DNA of 64,000 nucleotides, taken from Franzmannia pantelleriensis (GTDB lineage: Bacteria; Pseudomonadota; Gammaproteobacteria; Pseudomonadales; Halomonadaceae). Positions within the stretch are counted from its first letter, which is position 1. Each line of letters starts with the position of its first letter. Shown here piece by piece: positions 17,724 through 27,529 of the stretch. The notes beneath the pieces are model-generated. The model worked only from the letters and a program-made list of their open reading frames with translations. It was not told the DNA's origin and did no database searches. Both the position numbers and the translations under genes were made by a program. The stretch covers positions 120,628 to 184,627 of the forward strand of contig NZ_FNGH01000011.1 of assembly GCF_900102875.1 (NCBI RefSeq). The letters are read 5' to 3'.

Positions 17724-19097
17724 TCAGAAGAATGTCAGGCCGACCTGGAACAGCCGCTCCACGTCGCGGATGCGGCGCTTGTCGACCACGAACAGAATCA
17801 CGTGGTCGCCGGATGCCACCACCACGTCGTCGTGGGCGATCAGCACCTCCTTGCCGCGCACGATGGCACCGATGGTGGTGCCGCTGGGCAGGTCGATCTC
17901 GTCGATGGCGCGGCCCACCACCTTGGAGGAGCGCGCGTCGCCGTGGGCGATCGCTTCGATGGCCTCGGCGGCGCCGCGGCGCAGCGAGTGAACGTTGACG
18001 ATGTCGCCGCGGCGCACGTGGGTTAGCAGGCTGCCGATGGTGGCCTGCTGCGGCGAGATGGCGATGTCGATCTCGCCGCCCTGCACCAGGTCGACGTAGG
18101 CGGCGTTGTTGATCAGCGTCAGCACCTTCTTGGCACCCAGCCGCTTGGCCAGCATCGACGACATGATGTTGACCTCGTCGTCGTTGGTCAGCGCGCAGAA
18201 GATGTCGCAGTCCTCGATGTTCTCCTCCAGCAACAGGCGCTTGCTGGTGGCGCTGCCGTGCAGCACCACGGTGCGGTCGAGGCGCTCGGAAAGCGTGGTG
18301 CAGCGCTCCAGGTCGTGCTCGATGATCTTGACCTGATGGCTGTGCTCGAGATTTTCGGCCAGGCGCTCTCCGATGTGGCCGCCGCCGGCGATCACCACGC
18401 GGCGGAAGTCGCGGTCGAGGCGCCGCAGCTCGCTCATTACCGCGCGAATGTCGCGCCGCGCGGCGATGAAGAACACCTCGTCGTCGGCTTCGATCACGGT
18501 GTCGCCGCGCGGGATGATCGGCCGGTTGCGGCGGTAGATCGCCGCTACACGGGTGTCGACGTTGGGCATGTGGCGGCGCAGGAAGCCCAACTCCTGGCCC
18601 ACCAGCGGGCCGCCGTAGAAGGCCTTGACCGCCACCAGCTGCGCCTGGCCGCCGGCGAATTCCAGCACCTGCAGGGCGCCGGGGTACTCGATCAGGCGGC
18701 GGATATGGTCGGTGACCACCTGCTCGGGACTGATCAGCACGTCGATGGGCACCGCCTCGTGGGCGAACAGGCCCTTGCGGGTGAGGTAGGCGGTAGCGCG
18801 GACGCGGGCGATCTTGGTCGGGGTGCGAAACAGGGTATGAGCGACCTGGCAGGCGATCATATTGACTTCGTCGGAGTTGGTCACCGCGATCAGCATGTCG
18901 GCGTCTTCGCAGCCGGCCTGGCGCAACACCATGGGGTAGGAGGCGGGGCCCGAGACGGTGCGGATGTCGAGACGATTATGCAGATCGCGCAGCCGACTGT
19001 TGTCGGTATCGACCACGGTGATGTCGTTCTCTTCGTGGGCGAGATGTTCGGCCAGGGTGCCACCGACCTGTCCGGCACCGAGAATGATGATCTTCAT
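17724..19097 (-). CDS. trkA: Trk system NAD-binding regulatory subunit
   Basis: This 457-residue peripheral protein controls TrkH. It has two RCK units. The first begins [19 protein letters not shown] with the GxGxxG Rossmann motif. The second begins near residue 232 with [17 protein letters not shown]. Each is followed by a ligand-binding TrkA-C region. The length is standard. It is placed next to rsmB-fmt-def as in Pseudomonas and E. coli, with a dodecin gene inserted between. Confidence 0.95.
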   Translation of the reverse strand: MKIIILGAGQVGGTLAEHLAHEENDITVVDTDNSRLRDLHNRLDIRTVSGPASYPMVLRQAGCEDADMLIAVTNSDEVNMIACQVAHTLFRTPTKIARVRATAYLTRKGLFAHEAVPIDVLISPEQVVTDHIRRLIEYPGALQVLEFAGGQAQLVAVKAFYGGPLVGQELGFLRRHMPNVDTRVAAIYRRNRPIIPRGDTVIEADDEVFFIAARRDIRAVMSELRRLDRDFRRVVIAGGGHIGERLAENLEHSHQVKIIEHDLERCTTLSERLDRTVVLHGSATSKRLLLEENIEDCDIFCALTNDDEVNIMSSMLAKRLGAKKVLTLINNAAYVDLVQGGEIDIAISPQQATIGSLLTHVRRGDIVNVHSLRRGAAEAIEAIAHGDARSSKVVGRAIDEIDLPSGTTIGAIVRGKEVLIAHDDVVVASGDHVILFVVDKRRIRDVERLFQVGLTFF

Positions 19098-19184
19098 GCC
19101 ACGCCTGTTCCCCTGCGATGCGTCGGCACAGCATAAACCAGCCGCCCGGGGAAGGACAGACGGCCGGCCGTGACGGGCATGGGC

Positions 19185-19394
19185 TTAGTGGCTTTCCAGG
19201 GTGAAACCGACCTTGATGGTGACCTGCCAGTGGCCGATGCGGCCGTGTTCGATATGCCCGCGGGTTTCGGTGACCTCGAACCAGCGCATGTCGTGGATGG
19301 TCTGGTTGGCGCGCTCGATGGCTTGAGCGACGGCATCCTCGATGCTCTCGGTGGAGGATCCGGTCAGCTCGATGTGTTTATAGATGTGGGACAT
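19185..19394 (-). CDS. dodecin, flavin-storage protein
   Basis: This 69-residue protein matches the dodecin family in length and sequence: [20 protein letters not shown], then W38-FEV and a closing beta hairpin around [11 protein letters not shown]. Dodecins assemble into hollow dodecamers that bind flavins or coenzyme A. The conserved tryptophan that stacks on flavin is present. A GGAGT ribosome site precedes the ATG. It sits between rsmB and trkA, where most relatives have no gene. Confidence 0.9.
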   Translation of the reverse strand: MSHIYKHIELTGSSTESIEDAVAQAIERANQTIHDMRWFEVTETRGHIEHGRIGHWQVTIKVGFTLESH

Positions 19395-19462
19395 GACGTG
19401 ACTCCTTGTCTGGTTTTACTCATAAAGCGTGCGTGGCATCCACCCCCAGTATAGGACCCAAG

Positions 19463-19487
19463 GCAGGCCCCCGAGCAAGGGGCCTGC
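19463..19487 (-). terminator. hairpin downstream of rsmB
   Basis: A nine-pair stem (GCAGGCCCC with GGGGCCTGC) around a seven-base loop lies directly after the rsmB stop. The T-content after it is low, so it may be an inefficient terminator separating rsmB from dodecin. Confidence 0.6.
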
Positions 19488-19489
19488 TA

Positions 19490-20821
19490 TTAGGCGCGCG
19501 CTTTCTCCAAGCGTGCGTAGAAGAAGCCGTCGTGGCCGGCCTCACGGGGCAGCAGCTGGCGGCCGTCGCCGGCTGGACGTCCCCAGGCAAGGTCGGCCGG
19601 CGTCGTGGCGCGAGCGTCCGGTGTGCGGGCCAGGAAGGCCTTGATCTGGTCGGCGTTCTCCTCGGGAAAGATCGAACAGGTGGCGTAGAGCAGGGTGCCG
19701 CCGGGCACCAGGAGCTGCCATAGGCGGTCGAGCAGCTGCCCCTGAAGCGTCGCCAGCGCGGGAATGTCCTCGGCGCGGCGCAGGCGCTTGATGTCCGGAT
19801 GGCGGCGAATCACGCCGCTGCCGGAGCAGGGTGCATCGAGCAGGACGGCATCGAAACGGTCCGTCTCCCAGCCCTCCAGCTGCGTGGCATCGCCCCGCTC
19901 GACGCGTGCCGTAAGCCCCAGCCGATCGAGGGTGTCGGTGACACGGGTCAGGCGCTGGGCATCGCTGTCCAGCGCGGTGAGGTCGACATCGAAGGCTTCC
20001 AACAGGTGGGCGGTCTTGCCGCCGGGAGCGCAGCAGGCATCGAGCACCCGCGCCCCGGGGCGTGGCGCTAGCGCCGGGCCGAGCAGCTCCACGGCAAGCT
20101 GGGCGGCTTCGTCCTGAACGCTCACTTCACCGTCGGCGAAGCCGGGTAGCGCATTGACGTCGCAGGGTGTCTCCAGGGTCAGGCCATCCGGGGCGAACTC
20201 GCAGATTCGGCTCTCGAGCCCGCTTTCCAGCAGGCGTTCGCGATATACCTCACGGCTGACGCGGCGGCGATTGATGCGCAGCGTCATCGGCCCCGGCGCA
20301 TTGTTGGCGATGGCAATCTCGCGCCAGTCGTCGGGCCACGCCTGGCGCAGCGCCTTGAGCAACCAGGCCGGGTGCAGCAGCGCGACGCAGGGATCACGAT
20401 CGACCTTGGCCTGTAGTGCGCTCTGCTCGCGCTGCAGGCGGCGCAGACAGCCGTTCAGCACCCGAGTGGCCCAGGCCTTGCCCAGCAGGCGCGCGGCGCC
20501 GGCGGTCTCGCCAACGGCGGCGTGGGCCGGAATGCGCATGTAGAGCAGTTGGTAGATCCCCACCAGCAGCAGCGCCTGGACGTCGCGGTCGCGGGTCTTG
20601 AAGGGGCTGCGCAGCAGCTCGCCGGCGAGGGCTTCGAGTCGTGGCAGGCTGCGACAGACGCCGTAGCAGAGCGCGCGAAACAGCGCACGATCGCGGGGCA
20701 ACACAGCGCTGTCGTCGAGGGCGGAGAGCGAGCCCTGGGCATCGATCACCGGCAGCAGGGCGCGGGCGGCGGCAGCCCGCAGTGCTTGGCCGTCGTTGTG
20801 GTGCGCGCTGGCGTCGTTCAT
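19490..20821 (-). CDS. rsmB: 16S rRNA (cytosine-967-C5)-methyltransferase
   Basis: This 443-residue enzyme methylates C967 of 16S rRNA. An N-terminal NusB-like RNA-binding domain (about residues 10-140) precedes the SAM-dependent domain. The latter shows DACCAPGGKT, LDAPCSGSGVIRRHPDIK with the TC-motif cysteine, and YATCSIFPEEN with the catalytic cysteine. The ATG overlaps the fmt stop (ATGA). A longer open frame upstream overlaps fmt and is rejected. Confidence 0.94.
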   Translation of the reverse strand: MNDASAHHNDGQALRAAAARALLPVIDAQGSLSALDDSAVLPRDRALFRALCYGVCRSLPRLEALAGELLRSPFKTRDRDVQALLLVGIYQLLYMRIPAHAAVGETAGAARLLGKAWATRVLNGCLRRLQREQSALQAKVDRDPCVALLHPAWLLKALRQAWPDDWREIAIANNAPGPMTLRINRRRVSREVYRERLLESGLESRICEFAPDGLTLETPCDVNALPGFADGEVSVQDEAAQLAVELLGPALAPRPGARVLDACCAPGGKTAHLLEAFDVDLTALDSDAQRLTRVTDTLDRLGLTARVERGDATQLEGWETDRFDAVLLDAPCSGSGVIRRHPDIKRLRRAEDIPALATLQGQLLDRLWQLLVPGGTLLYATCSIFPEENADQIKAFLARTPDARATTPADLAWGRPAGDGRQLLPREAGHDGFFYARLEKARA

Positions 20822-21804
20822 TGGGGGGCCTCCGGATGAGACAGATTGATTCCGGCGGCGAAACGTTCGCCGCGGGCCTTGAGCAGTTCGCACATCGGCA
20901 GCGCCTTGCCGCCGGGCAGCTGGGCCTGAGTGACGCGCAGCACCTCGCTGCCCTGTGACCCGCAGGCGATGCGCAGGGCATCGTCGTCGCTGCCCAGCAG
21001 CGTGCCGGGCGCCGGTTTTAGGGGGTCATCGTCACGGCGCTCGCCCGGCGTGGCCTGCCATAGCCGCAGGCGCTCGTTGCCCAGCGCACACCAGGCCACC
21101 GGCCAGGGATTGAAGGCGCGCACCTTGGCCGACAGGCGGGCCGCAGGCTGTGAGAAGTCGAGCTCGGCCTCGGCCTTGGAGAGTTTGGCGGCGTAGGTCA
21201 CCCCCGCTTCGGGCTGCGGCGTGGCGACCAGGCCGTCACCGGCCAGGGCATCGAGGGCGTCGACGATGGCCTGGCCGCCGAGCTCGGCGAGGGTGTCGTG
21301 CAGCTCGCCGCCGGTGGTCGAGTCACTGATCGACGTGCGACGCTCGAGCAGCATGTCGCCGGTATCGAGTCCGGCGTTCATCTGCATGATGGTTACCCCG
21401 CTCTCGCTATCGCCGGCCTCGATGGCACGCTGGATCGGTGCCGCGCCACGCCAGCGCGGCAGCAGCGATGCGTGCACGTTGAGGCAGCCAAGTCGAGGGG
21501 TGTCGAGCACCGCCTGGGGCAGGATCAGGCCGTAGGCGACCACCACCATGATGTCGGCGTCGATGGCGGCCAGCTCGGTCTGGGCGTCGCGCTCCTTGAG
21601 TGACACCGGCTGATACACCGGCACCTGATGTGCCTGGGCCAGCGCCTTGACCGGACTGGGGGTGAGCTTGCGGCCGCGACCAGCGGGCCGGTCGGGCTGG
21701 GTATAGACGGCCACCACCCGGTGCTGGCTATCGAGCAGCGCCGCCAGGTTGGTGGCGGCGAAGTCGGGGGTGCCGGCAAAGATGACGCGTAGTGCTTGGG
21801 TCAT
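20818..21804 (-). CDS. fmt: methionyl-tRNA formyltransferase
   Basis: This 328-residue enzyme formylates initiator Met-tRNA with 10-formyl-THF. It shows RVIFAGTPDFAA at the start, the SLLPRWRGAAPIQRAI catalytic strand (Asn-His-Asp site beginning NVHASLLPRW) and GVTIMQMNAGLDTGDML. The C-terminal domain is present. The start at 21804 is set by the conserved N-terminal strand. It is coupled to rsmB. Confidence 0.95.
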   Translation of the reverse strand: MTQALRVIFAGTPDFAATNLAALLDSQHRVVAVYTQPDRPAGRGRKLTPSPVKALAQAHQVPVYQPVSLKERDAQTELAAIDADIMVVVAYGLILPQAVLDTPRLGCLNVHASLLPRWRGAAPIQRAIEAGDSESGVTIMQMNAGLDTGDMLLERRTSISDSTTGGELHDTLAELGGQAIVDALDALAGDGLVATPQPEAGVTYAAKLSKAEAELDFSQPAARLSAKVRAFNPWPVAWCALGNERLRLWQATPGERRDDDPLKPAPGTLLGSDDDALRIACGSQGSEVLRVTQAQLPGGKALPMCELLKARGERFAAGINLSHPEAPQ

Positions 21805-21892
21805 GACGTCGGGCCTTGAGGAGTCGGAAAACGATGCGCCCATGATAGCCGATCGGCCACCTGCGGGGGGCAGCGCCGGGCCATAAGCAAAG

Positions 21893-21917
21893 CGGCCCGC
21901 AGCGCTGCTGCGGGCCG
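21893..21917 (-). terminator. hairpin between def and fmt
   Basis: An eleven-pair stem (CGGCCCGCAGC with GCTGCGGGCCG) with a three-base loop is followed on the minus strand by CTTTGCTTATGG. The T-tract is imperfect, so it may attenuate rather than fully end the def transcript before fmt. Confidence 0.55.
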
Positions 21918-21937
21918 GCTCGGGGGGACGTAAAGGC

Positions 21938-22450
21938 TTACGCGTCTTGCATCAGCTTGTGGCGCTTCTGCATCTTCTTGAGCACCCGCTCACGCTTGAG
22001 CGGCGACAAGTAGTCGACGAACAGCACACCTTCGAGATGGTCGTACTCGTGCTGAATGCAGTGCGCCAGCAGACCGTCGGCCTCGAGCTCATAGGGCTGG
22101 CCGTCGCGGTCCAGTGCCGTGAGCTTGACGCGCAGGGCGCGCGGCACCTCGGCATAGTACTCGGGTATCGACAGGCAGCCTTCCTGCAGTGGTTCGCGCT
22201 CGTCGCCGAGCGGCGTGTACTCGGGGTTGATCAGCACCCGCGGCTGACTCTGGTCGTCGCTGACGTCCATCACGATGACGCGGCGATGCACATCGACCTG
22301 GGTCGCCGCCAGGCCGATGCCGCGCGCGTGGTACATGGTCTCGAGCATGTCGTCGACCAGCTGGCGTACCTCGTCGTCGACGCTGGCTACCGGCGCGGCC
22401 TTGGTGCGCAGGCGCTCGTCGGGATATTCGAGGATGGGTAACTTGGCCAT
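21938..22450 (-). CDS. def: peptide deformylase
   Basis: This 170-residue metalloenzyme removes the formyl group from nascent proteins. All three family motifs are intact: GIGLAATQ (44-51), EGCLSIP with metal ligand C92, and QHEYDH with H134, E135 and H138. The length is usual. It opens the def-fmt-rsmB block and is transcribed from the promoter at 22495-22523, divergent from the LysM gene. Confidence 0.96.
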   Translation of the reverse strand: MAKLPILEYPDERLRTKAAPVASVDDEVRQLVDDMLETMYHARGIGLAATQVDVHRRVIVMDVSDDQSQPRVLINPEYTPLGDEREPLQEGCLSIPEYYAEVPRALRVKLTALDRDGQPYELEADGLLAHCIQHEYDHLEGVLFVDYLSPLKRERVLKKMQKRHKLMQDA

Positions 22451-22494
22451 GGCGTTGAAATCACCGTTATGCTGTTATCAAGGGATATGGCCAT

Positions 22495-22523
22495 ATTGTA
22501 GTGGGCGGCTGCGCGCAGTGAAA
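22495..22523 (-). promoter_or_regulatory. sigma-70 promoter for def
   Basis: On the minus strand TTTCAC (-35) and TACAAT (-10) are separated by 17 bases, close to consensus. A perfect 12-base palindrome ATATGGCCATAT (22485-22496) overlaps the downstream edge of the -10 box and could be a regulator site. Confidence 0.7.
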
Positions 22524-22599
22524 CCGCAGGTTGTGTTATGCGCCATCGATAATAGCGATAAACCCGTTGAACGGGACGGTACCAAAGGGAAGCGACAGG

Positions 22600-23691
22600 A
22601 TGAATATGAGCAAGGCGAGGTGGGGGGCGTGGCATGGCTGGCTCGCGGGATGGGCGCTGCTGGCCATGCTGTTCAGCCTGCCGGCCATTGGCCAGGGGCT
22701 CAGCGATGCCGGTCTGCGTGGCGATGCGCCAAACCGCTACACGGTGGTACGTGGCGATACCCTATGGGACATTTCCGGGCGCTTCCTGCGTCATCCCTGG
22801 CAGTGGCCTGACGTGTGGGAGGTCAACCCGCAGATCCGCAATCCGCACCTCATCTACCCCGGCGATACGGTTTATCTCTACTACCAGAACGGTCAGCCGA
22901 GGCTTGGCCTGGAACGCGGGCGCGGCGAGGTCAGGCTGTCGCCTGAGGTGCGCCGTACGCCGCGGCGCGAAGCGGTGCCGCCGCTGCCGCTGGAGCGGAT
23001 CGAGAACTTCCTCACCGAGTACCGCGTGCTCGACGACCCGGCGGTGGCCGACGAGCAAGCCTACGTGGTGGGCGGCGACGACCGTCGCCTGATCAGCGGC
23101 GCAGGCGATCGCATCTACGCCCGTGGCGATCTGGCTGAGGGGGGGCGCCTGGGCATCTATCGCCTCGGCGAGACCTACGAAGATAGCGTTACCGGCGAGT
23201 TCCTGGGGCTCGAACTGGTCGGCGTGGGGCAGGCACGCTGGCTGCGCAGTGAAGACGATATCGCTACCCTCGATGTGCTGAGTGCCTCTCAGGAAGTGCG
23301 TAACGGCGACCTGGTGCTGCCGGTAGAGAGCGGCGAGCTGGTCACCGAGTTTCTACCGCGGGCGCCTGAGCGGCCGGTGGAGGGGCGACTGCTGGCGGTG
23401 CCGGGCGGCGTTCAGTTCATCGGGCGCCTAGAGGTGGTGGCGCTGGACCGCGGCCGCCGCGATGGCCTGACACCGGGCCATGTGCTGAGCGTTGAGCAGC
23501 GCGGTGAGCTGGTCACCGACCCGGTCACCAACGAGTCGCTGCGTCTGCCCGGCGAAGAGGCCGGTTTGGTGATGGTGTTCAAGAGCTACGACAGGATGAG
23601 CTATGCGCTGGTGATGCGCGCCAGCCGCAGCCTGTCGGTGGGCGATCGAATCTTCAACCCCGACCGCATCGAATCAGTGGCACGGCGTTAG
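22600..23691 (+). CDS. LysM-domain protein, probable cell-envelope factor
   Basis: This 363-residue protein has an N-terminal signal peptide (cleavage likely after AIGQG-like residues near 30) and one LysM domain at about residues 45-95 (YTVVRGDTLWDISGRFL through LIYPGDTVYLYY). LysM binds peptidoglycan. The remaining 260 residues have no recognised motif. This gene is regularly found divergent from def and upstream of dprA in gammaproteobacteria. The start at 22600 is preferred over earlier codons because a purine-rich site precedes it and the signal peptide then begins properly. Confidence 0.85.
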   Translation: MNMSKARWGAWHGWLAGWALLAMLFSLPAIGQGLSDAGLRGDAPNRYTVVRGDTLWDISGRFLRHPWQWPDVWEVNPQIRNPHLIYPGDTVYLYYQNGQPRLGLERGRGEVRLSPEVRRTPRREAVPPLPLERIENFLTEYRVLDDPAVADEQAYVVGGDDRRLISGAGDRIYARGDLAEGGRLGIYRLGETYEDSVTGEFLGLELVGVGQARWLRSEDDIATLDVLSASQEVRNGDLVLPVESGELVTEFLPRAPERPVEGRLLAVPGGVQFIGRLEVVALDRGRRDGLTPGHVLSVEQRGELVTDPVTNESLRLPGEEAGLVMVFKSYDRMSYALVMRASRSLSVGDRIFNPDRIESVARR

Positions 23692-23713
23692 CGCCGGCGA
23701 AGGAGGAGCCTGC

Positions 23714-24787
23714 ATGACGGCCAGGGAGTGGCTGATACTCGCGACACTACCGGGACTCGGCCCTAGGCGTCTGGCGCAGCTGATCGAGGCTGCCCCGGCG
23801 TGGCCTGACGGCTGGCTGGCAGCGATGCCCGAACCGGCGCGCAGCCACCTGCGGCTGTGGCTCGATCATCCCGCACGCAGCCCGCTGCAGGCCCAGCTCG
23901 ATGCGGCGCTGGATTGGGAGGCTGCGGCCGACCGGCATCATCTTCTGACCCCCGCCCACGACGATTGGCCCGCGCTGCTGGCACAGATTCCCGATCCGCC
24001 CCCGGTGCTTTGGGCCAGCGGCGATCTGGACGCACTGGTGCCGCCGGGCCTGGCGATCGTCGGCTCGCGGCGGCCAAGTCGCGATGGCCTGCAAAACGCC
24101 CAGCGCTTTGGCCGCGAGCTCGCCGAGCAGGACTGGTGTGTGATCAGTGGCATGGCCCTGGGCATCGACGGCGCCGCCCAGCAGGCCGCGCTGGATGCCG
24201 GCGGGCGCAGCGTGGCAGTACTTGGCTGTGGGGTGGACGTGATCTACCCCCAGCGTCATCGCCAGTTGTATGCCCGCCTGCGCGACGAAGGCGGGCTGCT
24301 GCTCGCCGAGCATCCTCCCGGGACTGGCGCACACCCGGCATTCTTCCCGCGCCGAAATCGCATCGTCACCGGCCTGTCGCAAGGCGTGCTGGTGGTCGAA
24401 GCGGCAGAGAAGAGCGGCTCGCTGGTCAGTGCACGGCTGGCCACCGAGCAGAACCGTGAGGTGTTCGCGGTGCCCGGTTCGATCCACAATCCCCAGGCGC
24501 GCGGCTGTCTCGCGCTGATTCGCGATGGCGCGGCCATGGCCACCTGTGTCGAGGACATCCTCGCCGAGCTGGGGCACTGGGTGGCGCCCAGCCAGGCGCT
24601 GCCGTCTGCCGCTGCTGGTGAACAAGACCCGCTGCTGGCCTGGCTTAGCGACCGGCCGACGCCGCTCGACGCGCTAGTGGCACTCAGCGGCCACGAGGTC
24701 AGTGACTGCCAGCTGCGACTGCTCGAACTCGAGTTGGAGGGGCTCGTCACCCAGGCAGTGGGAGGCTGGATCCGCCTGCCGCGCTAG
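23714..24787 (+). CDS. dprA: DNA-processing protein DprA
   Basis: This 357-residue protein loads RecA on single-stranded DNA during natural transformation. It has an N-terminal helical part (EWLILATLPGLGPRRLAQLI), the Rossmann-like core with AIVGSRRPSRDG and GMALGIDGAAQQAAL, and FPRRNRIVTGLSQGVLVVEA, which includes the ssDNA-binding arginines. A C-terminal winged-helix-like segment is present. The TAG stop is part of the CTAG end of the repeat element that follows. Confidence 0.94.
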   Translation: MTAREWLILATLPGLGPRRLAQLIEAAPAWPDGWLAAMPEPARSHLRLWLDHPARSPLQAQLDAALDWEAAADRHHLLTPAHDDWPALLAQIPDPPPVLWASGDLDALVPPGLAIVGSRRPSRDGLQNAQRFGRELAEQDWCVISGMALGIDGAAQQAALDAGGRSVAVLGCGVDVIYPQRHRQLYARLRDEGGLLLAEHPPGTGAHPAFFPRRNRIVTGLSQGVLVVEAAEKSGSLVSARLATEQNREVFAVPGSIHNPQARGCLALIRDGAAMATCVEDILAELGHWVAPSQALPSAAAGEQDPLLAWLSDRPTPLDALVALSGHEVSDCQLRLLELELEGLVTQAVGGWIRLPR

Positions 24788-24930
24788 GCTTTGTCCGAAA
24801 AGTGTCTGCGCTCGGCCATACGGCGTTAAAAATCGGCTCAAAGTACTCATTTACACCCCGTAAACTCCGTCTTTTCACCGATTTTTGCCTTGTCTGACCA
24901 TCGCTCGTCGACTTTTCAGACAGAGCCTAG
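24784..24930. repeat. 147-bp palindromic MITE-like element
   Basis: The ends form a 20-base inverted repeat (CTAGGCTTTGTCCGAAAAGT and its near-perfect complement, 18 of 20 matching). Two more nested inverted repeats lie inside: AAAAATCGG/CCGATTTTT at 24828-24836 and 24878-24886, and TTTAC-ACCCC-GTAAA at 24850-24864. The whole unit could fold into one long cruciform or RNA hairpin. It has no coding capacity. The outer CTAG may be a target duplication. It is more AT-rich than its surroundings. No second copy was seen in the window. Confidence 0.8.
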
Positions 24931-24997
24931 GATTTATCACCGGTCTGGCCGGCCATGGTAAACTCTGCGCCCTATGATCTCGGCCAGGAGTCCTGTC

Positions 24998-25567
24998 ATG
25001 TCTGAACGCGCGACGCCGCGCCTGTCGGTGGCCTCTGCCGCCAAGGCACTGGCCCGCGGCGAGCTGGTGGCTTACCCCACGGAAGCGGTCTGGGGGCTAG
25101 GCTGCGATCCCGCCAGCGGCGAGGCACTCACCGCCTTGCTTCGACTCAAACAGCGAGACCCGGCCAAGGGATTGATCCTGGTAGCCGGGGATATCGCCCA
25201 GTTCGCGCCCTGGCTCGATGGCCTGCCAGCGGCGCTGCATGCGCCGCTGGTGAGCAGCTGGCCGGGGCCCAACACCTGGCTGGTACCGGATAACGGCCAC
25301 AGCCATCCGCTGGTGCGCGGCGGGCATGACCGCGTGGCGCTGCGGGTAAGCGATCATCCGCTGGTGCGCGAGCTGTGCGACGCCTTCGGTGGCCCGCTGG
25401 TCTCGACCTCGGCCAACCCGGCCGGCGAGCCCGAGGCGCGCTCCGCGGATCAGGTCGATGCCTATTTCGGTGCCGCTCTGTACGGCCTCGTCGAGGGGGA
25501 ACTGGGCGGTCGCGATGCCCCCAGCATGATTCGCGATCTGGTCAGTGGCCGGGTGCTACGCGGCTGA
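24998..25567 (+). CDS. tsaC: threonylcarbamoyl-AMP synthase
   Basis: This 189-residue YrdC-type protein makes threonylcarbamoyl-AMP for the t6A37 tRNA modification. It shows the nucleotide-binding cluster AYPTEAVWGLGCDP, then LKQRDPAKGLILV, SSWPGPNTWLVP and STSANPAGEPEARS. The length equals the short TsaC form (about 190), without the SUA5 extension. A CAGGAG site 7 bases upstream selects the ATG at 24998 over one at 24974. Confidence 0.94.
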   Translation: MSERATPRLSVASAAKALARGELVAYPTEAVWGLGCDPASGEALTALLRLKQRDPAKGLILVAGDIAQFAPWLDGLPAALHAPLVSSWPGPNTWLVPDNGHSHPLVRGGHDRVALRVSDHPLVRELCDAFGGPLVSTSANPAGEPEARSADQVDAYFGAALYGLVEGELGGRDAPSMIRDLVSGRVLRG

Positions 25568-25594
25568 CGGCAATTTCTTTCCATCCATCGATGA

Positions 25595-27342
<1,748 letters not shown>

Positions 27343-27369
27343 TCTTCTGCCTCCCGCTTGATGACGCAC

Positions 27370-27394
27370 CCCCGCCGGGCCTTGTCCGGCGGGG
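27370..27394 (+). terminator. terminator after aroE
   Basis: A perfect nine-pair stem (CCCCGCCGG with CCGGCGGGG) with a seven-base loop lies 27 bases after aroE. The following CGTCGTCGTTT has only a short T-run. Confidence 0.75.
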
Positions 27395-27434
27395 CGTCGT
27401 CGTTTCGCCATGGTCGTTGCGTTTAATCGAGCGT

Positions 27435-27463
27435 TTGACGCCAGTGGCGAGCTTTCCTAGCCT
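27435..27463 (+). promoter_or_regulatory. probable promoter of the ABC importer operon
   Basis: TTGACG and TAGCCT are spaced by 17 bases, with the most conserved positions kept. It lies about 65 bases upstream of the solute-binding protein start and after the aroE terminator, so it would drive 27530-34268. A palindrome lies just downstream. Confidence 0.5.
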
Positions 27464-27471
27464 GGCCAGAA

Positions 27472-27488
27472 GTCTTTATCCTAAAGAC
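27472..27488 (+). promoter_or_regulatory. 17-bp perfect palindrome, candidate operator
   Basis: GTCTTTATCCTAAAGAC consists of two 7-base inverted arms around TCC. It begins 9 bases after the -10 box, where a bound repressor would cover the start site. No regulator gene is adjacent, so the binding protein is unknown. Confidence 0.5.
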
Positions 27489-27529
27489 GCCTAATCTCCG
27501 AATAACAACGCACAATGAGGCGGAAAACA

